Both the position numbers and the translations under genes were made by a program. From Lineus longissimus (taxonomy: Eukaryota; Nemertea; Pilidiophora; Heteronemertea; Lineidae): 64,000 bases of DNA. Each line of letters starts with the position of its first letter. Position 1 is the first letter of the stretch. The stretch is taken from assembly GCF_910592395.1 (NCBI RefSeq), contig NC_088308.1, positions 18,677,501 through 18,741,500 of the forward strand, given 5' to 3'. Below the pieces are notes generated by a model. That model did no database searches, was not told the origin of the DNA, and was given only the letters and a program-made list of their open reading frames with translations. Positions 1-12,600 of this stretch are shown piece after piece.

Positions 1-93
1 CCTCAGCATAGATTTCAAAGATATACAGATATTTTTTATATTACAATTTTGTCACAACAAGATCAACAAGACGTATCATAATTTGTGAAACAC

Positions 94-378
94 CTACTCG
101 CTGTCTGCCTCGCCACCAGCGTACCCAATGCCAGTAATAATCCCACCAGGCAATGCCATCAAACCACCCAAGACCATGATCTGGGCTGAACAGCGACCAA
201 CATCTCCTCCAATGATGGGTCTAGTGCCAAGAATGGTCGATCTAGAAGACATCATAATTCCTCTTTCTCCACGATGACAACCTGAAGTAACATGGACACC
301 TTTCAATTGCAGACAAATATTGCTGGCTTCCGAAAATGTGTTGTAAGCTACATCATTCCCTGGCCTTTCACTCGGCAC
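94..378 (-). CDS. Probable last coding exon of an unidentified membrane protein
   Basis: An open frame of about 94 codons on the minus strand ends in TAG at 96-94. It begins at a plausible acceptor (CATAG before GTGCCGAG), so it reads as a terminal exon rather than a whole gene. The protein has five cysteines in its N-terminal two thirds, then one hydrophobic stretch (AQIMVLGGLMALPGGIITGIGY) that could be a membrane segment close to the C-terminus, then a short acidic tail. I do not recognise the family. A further minus-strand exon candidate at 1131-1186 does not join it in phase, so a middle exon would be needed. It could also be a chance open frame. Confidence 0.35.
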   Translation of the reverse strand: MPSERPGNDVAYNTFSEASNICLQLKGVHVTSGCHRGERGIMMSSRSTILGTRPIIGGDVGRCSAQIMVLGGLMALPGGIITGIGYAGGEADSE

Positions 379-1930
379 CTATGACCGACCTTATTTAAGG
401 TGTCCGAGGAGTGGATCATTTATACGACTGACCCTGGAATTCGATGATGTTACAAAAAGTCGGTGAAGAAGAGGTCTCACCGGGCGTCACGATGGCTTTT
501 TCGGAGCAAAACCTGGACATGCCCAGACTGACCGAACTGGTTTTTAATGTTGGATAAAAATTTAATTACACCAATTTTTCTCAAACGCGCACTATCTGCT
601 GTCAGCCCGCCATACCAATCACTCTATCTTGACAAGCACGTTTGTCAAGTCTTGCCACTCGGATACTCCGAAGTCCCACCCTTTTGTCTTCATCCTCTCT
701 AACAAATTCCACTTTCAAGTCTTTCCATTGGTTTTTTTGAGTTACTTGATAAGCTGAGTTGACAGAAATTAAGTCCTTGAGACTGCAGTCCTTTCGAGCA
801 ACAGGCGAGGTTTACTGAACCGGCCAAAAATTATCATCATTTGATCACAACTTCCCAAGATCACAACCATGTAAATATTTTTTTTGTGTACGAACTAGGC
901 CCTACAAATGCTACAATGTATTTATATGAACGACCCGACTCAACAGGCACAACCTTGTACCATTAAAAGTTTAGGAATAAGAAAGGAGAACTTTGTAAAC
1001 ACACGGTAAGTAGGCCATTAAAGCCAACAACGCCAATACACGAAAAATATCCTGGGTCAATGATATCAAGACACAAGTTCAACGGCGAAGTATATAGGCT
1101 TATTTGAAGAACATTCTAAATTGTACTCACCAAGCTCAGATAGCACTGTGTTCATATACCCATAGGCACCCGTAAAGTTTAAAAGTCTGAATTTTCAGAT
1201 TTCCTCACATGTTTTGCTTTTTGCTTCATTCACGACAAAAGGCTCCTTCTTACAAACCTCTCTACAAAACCGACTTATGAAATGTTTGGCGTGTGCTGCC
1301 ATCTCTCCTGTCCATCGAAACGCTTTGAATTGTTACTGTCGCTTGATAACCAACCCGGGGAAACCAGAGGCGAACATTGTAAGCGCCCCTAAGTCCCTTT
1401 AGAACCTTGGCATGAGTCCCTGTCTTCTGATTGTGACTTTGTCCTCATCTCATCCTACTACTATTTCGGAATGTATAACGGCACGGATGTGATGGCGCTG
1501 ATGGATGTTTGTCCGCCTATCAATGCGATGCTCTCTTCTGACAAAATTTCCCGTCTTGGTGGACAACAACTGGATGAGACGTGGAAAACGGGAGCATTTC
1601 GGAGAAGAGAGCAGTAGGCGAACAAAAAGTTACATATTCCGTAGTCACTGCATACAACAATTTAGGATGAATGGAAATGATTACAATGAAACACACGCAC
1701 TAATAACAGAAATTGCAGCGTATGTGATGCCGATGAACACTCCAGCCCTCGCAGTCCAAGTACACCAAACAAAAATATGACAAAGAAGTGGCGCAAAAAT
1801 GTATTCAAACGACAATGAAGACAAACTTGGGCAGATTTGAGTTGATTTTATTAATCCCTACCACGCGGCGTCTATGTTATGAAATTATCTTGATTTTGTG
1901 AAAACTCATTTGTCTCATCTGATTATTCAA
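379..1930. other. Stretch with no confident gene
   Basis: Apart from the small exon candidate at 1131-1186, I see no recognisable coding region, RNA gene or repeat here. Open frames on both strands are short and have no family features. The end nearest 1930 is probably 3' untranslated sequence of the minus-strand ODAD3-like gene. Confidence 0.5.
1131..1186 (-). CDS. Possible internal exon of the same unidentified minus-strand gene
   Basis: The 56-bp segment is flanked by a good acceptor (ATTCAG) and a consensus donor (GTGAGT) on the minus strand. One frame is open and reads LLNFTGAYGYMNTVLSELG. Entry phase is 2 and exit phase is 1. It does not fit the phase-0 start of the exon at 94-378 directly. 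I found no family match by eye. The support is splice consensus plus one open frame only. Confidence 0.25.
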
Positions 1931-1931
1931 G

Positions 1932-3707
1932 CTATTGGGCCAGCTTTTTCTTCCTTTTCTTTGGTTTCATCTTCGATTCCATGAGAAGCTGTGCTTTCAA
2001 CTTGATGTCATCTCTGGTCGGGACTTCCTCTGAATCGTTATGCTCGTACTCAAACTGGGAATGAACAGATGTCGTGCTCGTCTTAAACTGAACCCGGATG
2101 TTCTCATCGCCGAGCTGCTGCTCAAGAATTTCATGAAGATCAGGGAAATCGTTGATCTTCTTGGCGTTGTTGTCACCTAGGGATGCAAGCAGACGATCAA
2201 ACTTCTCACAGATGAGCCCGGTGTCCATTTCTACGTCCCCAGTCAGACGATCGTGCGTCGGCGGAGGGAGTTTGATGTCGACGAGTTTCTCAAAAATGGT
2301 CTTCAAACCTGTTGTCATCCCGATCAAAAGCTTTCCCTGTTCTTTCATGGTCTCTTGCGTTTTATCTCTAGTCTCTTTTCTGGATTCGCAATCGTCTGCT
2401 ATGGCTCCTAACCTGTCTTGACCTTGGGACAAACGCTTATGTAAACTGTATCTGAGTTCTACGAGTGCCTTTTGCATATCTTCCTTCTCGCGGCGAAGTT
2501 TGGTTGTGAGGTGTTGACATCTTGCCGACTGGAGGAGCAGACGATGTTGGACGTCATTCTGATTATGAAACCTCTCCACGAAATCCGCAAGCCTGGTCAG
2601 GCCAGTTCGGTGCTTAATCTCTGAAAACAAAGAATCGTACTTCAGCAATTGGAGCTGGTTTTCGGACTTGAGCTTTGCATGAAGAATAGCCTTCCTCTCT
2701 GCTTGCCCATCTTCAAGATGCGGTTGAGACTTGGTGGTTTTCTTTTCGGCCGGTTTCCCCAGCTCCTGTCGACGTCTTTCGACATCTTTCTTCACATTTG
2801 TCAATGTAGAATCTCGTTTTCTCTTGGCGCTATGGACATCTTTTTCGATCCTGAAGTGAAAGTACACAGTTTTAACCTCCGTTAATTTAAAAAAAGATTC
2901 TAGCAATTAATTGGCAAGCCGTACATAAGCTACGATTTGTTGGAGGTTGTCCAATCAACCGCACCCTGTATATCAGGAGCACTCTTACTGGGTCACTCTA
3001 ACTTACCTTGATAACTCTGTTCTCCCGAGGTCCCTATTCCGCTCAGCTTCCTTGTTCATTCTCTTCAGGTTCGCCAGCTCCTGATGCACCTCGATCACCG
3101 CGGCTTCCATGGTATCCAACCGGGCCGGGAAATACATGCTCTCCTCCTTCAGCTTCTTGATTACCTGCTTATACTGGTCCCCAATATTGTTAGCCGTCTC
3201 GACCTTCATACGGGCCTTGTCCAATGAGTTCTCCAGCCCCCTCAGGCGTTGCGCTAACGACAAGTGTTCGATGGGTTTCTCAAGAATCTTCCTCTCTTTC
3301 GTCAGCTGCGAACGCATATCTTTGAGCTTCTGTTCCCGGGTTCTCCGACAGTGGCGAAGGTCGTTCAAGATCTTTGCCCTTTCGCAGGCCTTCTGGTCCA
3401 TTTCAGCAACAGCTTTTTTTGCAGAGAGACGCTTCATCGAGAGTTGCTCCACACGTTTGTTAACGAAAGCATTCTTGATGACAATCGCTTCCGCGTTGAT
3501 GCTTTCCGCCAAGTCTACGCGTTTTTTCTTTACTTCATGTCGAAGCTGTATGATGGTGCCTTCGTTGACATGGCGTTCTTGCTCCGTCCAGGCGTAGAGG
3601 ACCTTTCTCTCACATTCCTCAAGGTGGAGTTTGCCTTTCATTTCCTCAAGCTTGTCCTGCATGGTCCTGCCAAGCCTTTCCTCTACCAATGTACTCTTGT
3701 TTTGCAT
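1932..3707 (-). CDS. ODAD3-like: ODAD3/CCDC151-like outer dynein arm docking coiled-coil protein
   Basis: Two exons, 3007-3707 and 1932-2850, join in phase (donor AAG/GTAAGT; acceptor before GATCG), giving 539 residues. The family protein helps dock outer dynein arms on ciliary doublet microtubules. The whole product is charged, coiled-coil-like helix. From memory of human CCDC151, two regions match well: LENSLDKARMKVE...LDTMEA before the intron, and an acidic SEEVPTRDDIKLKAQLLMES motif before a lysine-rich C-terminus (KMKPKKRKKK). The length is close to the human protein (about 595 residues), slightly short at the N-terminus. The ATG at 3707 is preceded in frame by TAA within the same exon, so it is the likely start. 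The related CCDC183 is an alternative. The gene implies motile cilia. Confidence 0.8.
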
Positions 3708-4280
3708 TTCTTAGATTCTATATTGCCCTGAAATTGAAGTTGTGAATTAGCAAATAGAACAACGAAATGAGATGACGGTTATTGATGGTTATGATGGCCA
3801 TTAAGCGGTCAGTAGACAATCCGCATAGTCACAACATCTCAACATAGTTTCCCCAACAGCTTCTTTATGACTGAGCGCAGGCTGACGGAAAGCTGCTTCT
3901 TTTCTTCTTGAATGCTCAGCGGATTCATTGAAGAAGAAGGTGCGTCTCTCAAACGTCGCAAGCTCCGGCCAACTGGCCACTTTGCAAACGAGAGGATAAA
4001 GTCGTATTCCATTGCCCCGTCCTCAGCAAAAACCTAGAAAAGAGAAGTAAGTGGCTCCAAATACTGTAGACCAAGACAAAATACCAAAGGCGACGGCGTG
4101 CTTCCAAGCGGGTCTATAGGCTTACAACTTCGCTGCAAAACATCAACCAGAACATAAACTTTTGTAATAATCATTCGAACTTACACTTTTTGACGCACAT
4201 GAGGTTCTTTTCGACGAATTCTTCCTTGCAATTTGCCAACGGAAAGACGGTATACGTCATTGACAAACTTGGTGAAAATG

Positions 4281-4368
4281 TTACGTCAAACACCAAGTTA
4301 CGGTAACCAAGTTGGCGTCAGCGTCATGACGCCATCATAATGACGTCATCAATGATAATGACGTCATC
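4281..4368. promoter_or_regulatory. Candidate ODAD3-like promoter: CRE cluster plus RFX-like palindrome
   Basis: Two perfect TGACGTCA sites lie at 4341-4348 and 4359-4366, inside a repeated 14-mer (ATAATGACGTCATC) with 18-bp spacing. A TTACGTCA variant is at 4281-4288. The palindrome GTTACGGTAAC at 4297-4307 resembles an overlapped RFX X-box, the usual element upstream of ciliary genes. The cluster is about 600 bp upstream of the ODAD3-like ATG and about 330 bp beyond the 3' end of the neighbouring receptor gene, so it most likely serves ODAD3. The sites are seen directly; the function is inferred. Confidence 0.4.
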
Positions 4369-4696
4369 GCACCGCGACTGATGCATCGTGTGACAAAAAT
4401 GTGACAGTTACGAGGTAATGAGTGTCTTTGTTCGTCTACAGCAGCGAAGATGAAATTCAAATCAACAAAGGCTCAACAAGGTTACCGGATGGTTACTTTA
4501 TTTTTAACTATGACTACAAAGTTATATGACCATGCGATAATGTTACAGTATCAGTCAGGGATCATCGGAATGCACAAGGTCAGAGTCAAGGGTAACCTCT
4601 TTTTGCCTTTCTGCTCGGAAATGTTCGGTTGTTTGAAGCTTTTATCAATGGCTTTGATCAAGCGTTGTGCATAGTGTTGCAATCTAGTGACTCGAC

Positions 4697-7600
4697 CTAC
4701 GACACCGACGAAATAGTCATACAATTTGATTTGGCACTATCATCAGATTTGAAAGAGGACGTGACGCTGTACTCACTGGAGTACATTCTTATTATACGCT
4801 TGTTCATAGAGAATCCTGCCCCAATCAACACACCCTGCGTGGTGTTAAACACAATGAAAACGTACCACAAGGCTGGTGAACCAACAAAAGAGGCAAGAAA
4901 CCCAAACATCCAGGTCAGACCCATCACCGATGATAACTTGACGTACAGCCAGATACGTTGGTGGTTCTCTTTCTCCGCTTTAGATAACTTCGCAACCTGC
5001 GTTACTCGAAATATGTTGTAGACGGTGTAAGAAAACATGAAAGTGTTCCCAAGGATTACGAGGCCTACTGGTAGGGCGAAAGCAAACAAGAGAGCATAAG
5101 GGTTAGAGATCCAACATACATCAGTATTGCCGTACCCGACTCGAAACCCACCTAAGGTGGTGAATTCGATGACAGCGCAAGCCATGACGATTAGACAAGG
5201 AGTGCCCCAGCTGTAAAGGATGCCAAAGAGAAGTGACTTTCTCTTCTTACTGTGGTTCTTCAAACCATTGGAGCTAAAGGTCTTCATAGTATTCCAAGAA
5301 ATGGCGTTCATCCAGAGAAACGATGCCAGCCATAGATAATGCTCGACCATAGCAATTGCCTTGCAGACTCCCTGGTCAGTTGTCCTATTGAGACCCGTCA
5401 GGAAGAGCAGTTGCGCCAAAAACAGCGCTACGCAAAGATGCATTAACATTTTGCCTGGGAGGGTCCTCAGTGGTGACAGAAGGGTGTATGTTAGAAAAGT
5501 ATACGCCAGGCCTGCTAAAGAAAGAGAACTACCAATCAGAGTTGCAATGCCTTGGATACGATCATCAGTCATAAACCCTTGAAATAGAGACCACTTCTCA
5601 ATGAGTGCGTCGCGACAGATGAAGACGTAGTCTTCGACGATTTCAAACTGATTCGGTTGAAGGTAGAACGATTGCCCAATGATAGGGGTGTCATCTTTCC
5701 ACTCGTAACTCTCCTTTGGGTAAAGAACTTTCGGGCATGATAGACTTGAGGCATTTGCACACAGGAATGATGTCAGATTCAGCGTAGCATCATCACCGGA
5801 TATTTTCCAAAAAGGTTCCTTGGAAATATTGGCCAGAATACCCCTATTCCGTCTCTCGCGAGAACCAAGGGCAACGTGGTGCTTCTCAGTACACTCCATG
5901 AAGGCCAATGCTGGATTTGAACGAGCCTCATACGCGACGACTCCAGCGTCTTTTCCACAAAAGAAAAAAGTGTTGAGGTTAAAAACAAGAAAATCCAAAT
6001 CAGAAGGACCGAATAACAGCGATTTACGAGAGAAGAACTCGACCAAGAATTGTGTTTCATTACCTGTATCGAGAAATGTGCTCTCCTTTGACCCTAATGG
6101 ACTATTTTCACTGCTACCAATACCAATGCTTTGCATTAATTGTCTCTCTAAAGCTGTTGTTTCTGTTGGCAACTGGGAATCGTTTGAGAAGTTCAATGTC
6201 AGATAGACTAACTTCCGGCAGTCTCCATTGTTGAAAATATATCCTTCGCTGCAGACGACTGGTTGACACTCGCCCAAGTCGACGTCGAACAGATCCCACT
6301 CGGTACAGACTGTTGCAGTGAGCTGTGAAGTATCCAAGAGGACCTTCAAGGATGTTCCTGAACCATGCCCTGCTGAGAGTTTTGCTTTAAAAACTGGTTG
6401 ACTACATGATACATTCGTGGCGTTGTTTAAGCCATTGCAAAGAAAACAATTGACATCTTTGTATTGAATCCCAAGTCTCTTTCCGTATTTCAAAGGTACA
6501 TTATAAATCCCACAACTCTTCAGTGAGCTTATTGGAATAGCATTCATCAAATGATCAGATTCGTTCATAGAACATTCCTGTATCGGCGTTGGCCGATAAA
6601 GGAAACATGGCCGGACTGCAATAGAGTAGGATTTGAAAATTGGTAAAGTTTCATCCGGTTCGTCATAAAAGTAAAATTTGCAATTAGTTGTGTTGCAGTT
6701 TCTCTTGAGCGTCCAGGGTTCTACATCTTTCCATTTCTCGTGACATATGGCACAGTTGATATTCTTAAAAGAAACAATACCATCAGTAAGGGGGACGCCC
6801 TTCCAGCCTCGAGGAGAAAAAAGACACCTTTTGGCGATTTCGTCATCGCGAAAACCTTTCGGACATTTTGAAATCAGCTGAAATTTGATATAGCCACGCG
6901 ATGTAATAATATCTTCGCACCTCATGTAAGGCAGAAATCGTGTCACATGTTCTAGGACACCAGGAGTTTCCTGAGTCACGTTGCGGCATATTTCAAAACC
7001 GTGACAACAATCCTTAAACTTGGTACATATTTCGTCACAATGACAATGCTTTTCCTCCACTGCGCTGTATGAATGACATGAATCTTCTGTGCAGGAGGCG
7101 TTGCATTTGAGAGTTTCGATTATGTCTGGCTCGAGATAGCTGTTAGGGTCTCCGGCGCCGACGTTCGAATTTCCATCAGTCGTTTGGCCTGTAATGATAA
7201 ACAACACAAAGGATTAGATCAAATCGGTGTTCTCAAGCATTCAGACACATTGAAAAGAGGCCAGCCTAAAGAAATGATGTTGGCGAAAGGTAGCAGTCAT
7301 ATTCCTTGGCCTACTTCAAATGAATTGGCAACTGTAGGCTAGTGTTGAGATCTTTTAAATCGGCATCATCCTTTCTTTTGCAGCAGCGAAAGGTATCGAC
7401 TGGAGTGATGGACTCTTGCAACGCTAAAGACCTATTCTACTCGAACAGCGAACGCGGAGCGCAGCTCGAATCTCACATGCGTTGTCTAAATTTAGGAACA
7501 AACGTTTTGCTTGGCGATTGTAGAATTGACCACAAAGCCTGAGAGGGTGCAAAACCGCGACGGAAAACTGCTGGAGTGGAATCTGCGGTACCCTATGACT

Positions 7601-7831
7601 CGTAGGATACTGCCGCTGTTGTGGTACTCAGAAGTTACCCAAGGCATGCAAGAAGGATTGTCACGACCAGAAGAGTTGAAGGTAAGGTAAAAGCACGGAT
7701 TCATCCGTCGGATACATCCGTGGTAAAAGCATACTTCTGAATAAAGTAAATTATCACTTACCTTTCGAATTGCTACAATTCTCCGTCAGAAGAAGGAACA
7801 TCAGAATGAAAGATTTCAACATCGCCCACAT
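4697..7831 (-). CDS. Methuselah-like / family B seven-transmembrane receptor with somatomedin-B-like N-terminus
   Basis: Two exons, 7762-7831 and 4697-7188, join in phase 1 to give 853 residues. Exon 1 encodes a signal peptide (MWAMLKSFILMFLLL...) ending at a GTAAGT donor; the large exon begins after ATTACAG. After the signal peptide comes a dense cysteine block (CNASC...CHC...CTKFKDCC...C) typical of somatomedin-B modules, then a long cysteine-rich, N-glycosylation-rich ectodomain. Seven membrane helices lie at about residues 555-810, with family B features such as LPGKMLMHLCVALFLAQLLF, SFLWMNAISWNTMKTF and LTWMFGF, followed by a short Ser-rich tail. I see no clear GPS cleavage motif before TM1, which favours methuselah-like over classical adhesion receptors. 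The ligand is unknown. Confidence 0.85.
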
Positions 7832-9635
7832 TTTCCAGTCTCCAGCGGTATTCCTGGGCAGTGTTCTTTGATGCCAGGGGTCTTCTCGTGTTGAAATCAG
7901 CACTGACTGAGTTACCGTGTTTCTGTTCACCACAAAGTCTAATCAAGTTCCATTGTTGATCGGAGGCAGGTCAGCAAGTTCTCTGCCATAAGGTCACACA
8001 ATAAGGTCATGTTAAACCTCAAATCCACGAAATAAATATGTATTACGTGACTCAAAAAAGGCGTTTAGCCGCTGAGCCCAATGCCTCCATAACATGAGCA
8101 TCATCAACGATCCCTGACCTGACTGTGCATTCAAAGGAATAGTTACCCTCATTTAAACCCAACGTCGTTCTAATCAAATACGTCCTGGTCAAGTTCGACC
8201 GCACCCACTTCTTCGAGCCCATATTCCAATCAAAAAATCCGATTCTGGATTAGTAATGCTATCTCGGCAGTAATTATCTTGTGATGGGTTCTCCTTGGTC
8301 TTTACCCCCCAGTCTTTACCAATGTTGCTAGTGATGGTTGTGTCCATCTTCAAATTACTTTACCTTGATCATTCATCATAACAAGCAGTATATTGTGCGC
8401 TTGTGCAGAATTTCAGCGATTTCTTCGTGGTGATTTCGGGAATAGGCACGACATTTCCAGGAAATCCTATACCTCAAACCTTAACATTCCCTCGGGGAAT
8501 GGGCTGCTGATTCGCCAGGGTGACTGTTGTTGGACTTAATCCCTTTATCTGATGTGAAAACCTTCTGTATCATGATGAAAGATTCGGGGAGCCTGAGGTT
8601 ACCCTTTCCTTGTTGCGGTCCAGGTAACAATACCTTAAAACCATAAAGGCCGATGCAGCCATTTCGTTAGTAATGAACAGAGTATTGGCTTTATTTTCCT
8701 TTGACTATGGTTATCAGACAGATAAATCAATTACTCTGAACGATAACGTTTACTGATTAATCAGTTAAAAGCCTTCGTATTTCACTTTCTGGAGACGCAG
8801 CCACGACAGAACGTGTTCAAGTGCCGTTTTCCACTTGCCACCTATAGTCCAAAGGATGTCATTAGGGCCCCGCTACTTCACCGAACTTATCAATTGGTAA
8901 AAAGAAATTCTCGATACGACGCGACTTGGTCAGTCACCTCTGTGTATGGATGGCTTACTGACAAGAAGACACAACCTTCAATAACATTTTTATTGGTGAT
9001 TGAACCGAGTCGGAAATACGTCGTAACATGATACACATCATTCGATCACAGTCATCTCTTTCATGTTCAGTAGTCGGAAAGGGGTGTACGATTCATATCA
9101 AATTACATGTAGTACAAGAATATGGCTTTTGAAGGTCTTTCAAATTGGTAATTAATAACCTGCCTTGAACACCGTCACCATGGTAATGTTTTGCTACCTA
9201 AACCCGCATATCAGCGTTTCAAAGTCAAATGCAACCATGGTTCGACATGGAATATTTTTCTACATAAAATTGGTCTTTAAAAGTTGTTCACAACAGTGAT
9301 TGTGGAAAAATGCTTAGAGAATTAATTAAAAATACATTCTGAACCTTCACCCATCATCGTCCTTCTGTGCTTTCCCCCGATGGTCCGTGCTAAAGTTTAG
9401 GACAAATTCAGTGTTTCACCTCTTTAAATCAAACTTGCATAGGTTAAAGTGATCATAAGAACGACTTTCCCTTTTAATATACTTCTTTGAAAATTAATTA
9501 TCTGGCGTGAAGAGTGATCTGTAGGCCCTAAATGGTTACATCTCAACAGTGCTGGTTTAAATATATGTTGCCTTCATATCATTTGTTCTTGATAGAAATT
9601 ATCTTGGCGTGCCTGCGTTTCATGAAAGTTCTCTT
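7832..9635. other. Intergenic region between the receptor and polycystin-like genes
   Basis: I see no coding exon, RNA gene or strong repeat here. It should hold the receptor promoter (near 7832-8100, minus strand) and the 3' untranslated region of the polycystin-like gene (just below 9635). No promoter motif stands out. Confidence 0.5.
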
Positions 9636-12600
9636 TCAATGTCTCTTCTTCTTCTGAATCTCTTCATCTTCGTCCTCGTCACTTTCATCCTCCTTCAATG
9701 TCATCTGGCTCTCCGACCTCTTCTCCTTCTCCGTGATCCCGAACATCCCCTTGAAGCGCTTCACCATGAAGCTCACCAACTCGTAATCGTTCGACTGAAG
9801 CGTCGTGTTCTCTTTGACCGCCGCGAACGAGTCATTGATGATGGTAAGGAAGATTGCCATCAGGACGAAGTAGACGATCCCTACGTAGAGGAAGAAGAAG
9901 ATCGGGCCGAGTATGGGGCTGGCGGACTTGAGCTCCTCGAAGTCAAAGTCGCCAAGCGCGAAGGCAAACAACGCCTCGACAGCGCCGATGAAGTTGTCAT
10001 ACTTGGAGAGCGTGCGCCCAAAGAGAAGGTAGGCGAATTGGCAGAATGCGAGGAAATAGATGAAGAAAGCTATGATGAAGACTTTCAGATCTTTCCCGGC
10101 TTGTGATATGGTGCTTCCAAGCATTCCGATTCGGCGGTTGAATTTGAGTATCTTAATGAACTTGATGGTCGCGATGAAGACAAGGCTGGACTGCAGGCTG
10201 CCGTAGAGTTCATCCCACAGGGCGATCGCTTGGAAGTTGACGAAGTCAGCTGAAATAATTCGAAATGGATTAACATCAAATGAGTTATCGTCGCGATAAA
10301 TGTCGTATTCTCATTATGCAGCGAAGAGACATAACTTGGAGTATTATGGCTTCAACTTACATGAGCCACTCTCCTTCAATGCATCCATCGCCACACTACC
10401 GAGGATCTTTTTCATGATGTACATAGCAACGCAGGTGACCGCCCCTGTCAAGGTAGCAAACTCCATCAGATTCCAGAAATCTTTGAAGTACTTCAGCCTC
10501 TGTTTTCTAATGTGGTTGCTCTCCCGGAAGAAGTAATAGATAACGAAAATGGCGAAGATGATCTCAGCGATCAGGACTACGATACCGAAACCACCCACGT
10601 AACTATAGAGCCGGAATATCTGAAAGTATTTGGGAAACAAAGTGGTTATTTTAACGACTTTTAAAATTGTGGACGTCCCGTTCACAAACCATTTCATCTA
10701 ATCAAATCGACCCAAGACCTACATGTATATTTGTCCTCGGAGGGCATATCTTCAGCGAATTTTTATTACCTTGTATTCTGTCGTAGGTTGAATACCACCA
10801 GCAGACATAAATTCCGCAACCATGATGACCGAGGCAAACAAATTGACATTGCCATTGTAGAGGGTGAACTCAATGAAGACAGCTCTTGTCCTCGCATCCA
10901 CCCAGTTCTCGTCGTGCAGTTCCTGGATTATCTTCTGTGTTTGTCCTGTGGTACGTCCAAGGTTGCGGGTGTAGCCTCCCCCTTTATACACACTGATCTG
11001 AAACAAAATGGACAAAAAATGATTATCAATTCAATAACAAAGGCCAAGTTGTTATGAACCGGTTCAAGAAACCGCAGTTGGCCTAGGACCAACACTTGAA
11101 GCAATTTGATACATGCAGCCTTACCTGGCCCACAAAAGGCGCATTCTTCAACTTTAAACCACTCTTGTAGACCCAAGGTGAGTTTTGTTTCTTCAGTTCG
11201 GTGATGTTCTCTTCTGGAGGTTTGACCCAGCCGGGGTAATAGGGTTTCGTGTCATCATCAGCCCAGTTGTAACTGTCTCGGCAGTGGTGGATGAAAGGGG
11301 CCATCTCGTCTTCCACGTTGCACGTATCTTAAAAGATTAAAATGTGCCAGATTGAGGAGGTTTCTTATGAGCAAACGATGATTCTAGTAGGAGAGGAAAA
11401 AGAAGAAAATGAAAATGAAAATTTTAATCAATAATATCTGATAACTCGACAAGATTGCTCGTAGATTTCTTACCATCTTTAATTCTCATCTGCCTCAACC
11501 TGGCTGCACCCACTCTGATCGTCTGGTAGTTGCCGTCATTGATACACAACCTCTCCCGCCAGTCAGTGATCTTGCCATTGTACCAGATGGGCGCGTACAG
11601 GCCACTGATGAATGTGGTGTTTAGATATTGGAAGAGACTATCATGTGTCTTTGGCTGTAGAGAAATAAACGCAGCAAGATCGGTCAACAGTAACCGCTAT
11701 TGTACCAGATGAGCGCGCACTAGCCAACTGATGAAGATAACGATTGGAAGAGATTCTCATGTCTCGTCTGCAAATGAATTAAAAGGGAACGTTTTGGCGT
11801 GTGCGCTTGCACACCAGTCCTTTGCCTTTCGAATAAAATATAAACACCAGTATAAAGTTTTGCAATCTCCAAAACTGTGAAAAGACTTACTATGAACTTT
11901 TTCATGAAGAGATTTTTCACGGTGCTGCCCAGCTTATAGCTGTGAGTACTCCTAGTCTGGTAGGACAGGAAGAAGATGATGATGATGAAGACAAAGTAGG
12001 CCATCATCTCTTTTATGATCGATTCCATTGCAATCTCCTTTAATCTAAGTTCTCTAGCTTCTCGGAGAGACGCCTGGTCGGGTGGTCGGAGGTTGTGTAC
12101 AGCATTACGGCGCTGCAGAATGATCTCTGAAATAGAAGAATAAACTTCCCTGTACCTCCAAAAGTGACATCTCATTTCGCCAGCAATCTTACAATCTACG
12201 ATCGAGTGGGTTCGAGTCAGAAGAGGCTCCGCCGATCAATTTATAGCACGTTGCGACTTTTTTGAAGGATCAACGCTGTGCCTATGTTACGTGGGACGTG
12301 TGATGTAAGCGAATGGACCGTACCAGAGACTTTATCAATAGAACTGTTAACATCATTTTGATATTCTTCAACCATTTCGAGGGTGCCATCATAACATAGT
12401 GTCAAACACCAGCTTCATGTGTATGTCTTTTTGAAGGTGATCTTTGAGCGTTTAGGTGAGATACTGTCATTGATATGTGAAGTTATGTTCGTATTGATCG
12501 TGCGCCTTACTGTCTAAATCCACCACACTCTTCCTCGTGGCTTCTTCATCTGGTCCAGGGAGATTGTTCATCTCTTCTACCCCTGGTTCATCATCATCAA

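Noticed and set aside
2152-3597. Several plus-strand open frames across the ODAD3-like gene
   Set aside because: They are antisense shadows of the minus-strand coding exons, which have a clear family match and splice sites.
3839-4012. 57-codon minus-strand ORF (starts MEYDFILSFAK) upstream of the ODAD3-like gene
   Set aside because: It has an acceptor-like start, but no donor that joins it to the ODAD3 exon and no family resemblance. It may be untranslated exon or chance.
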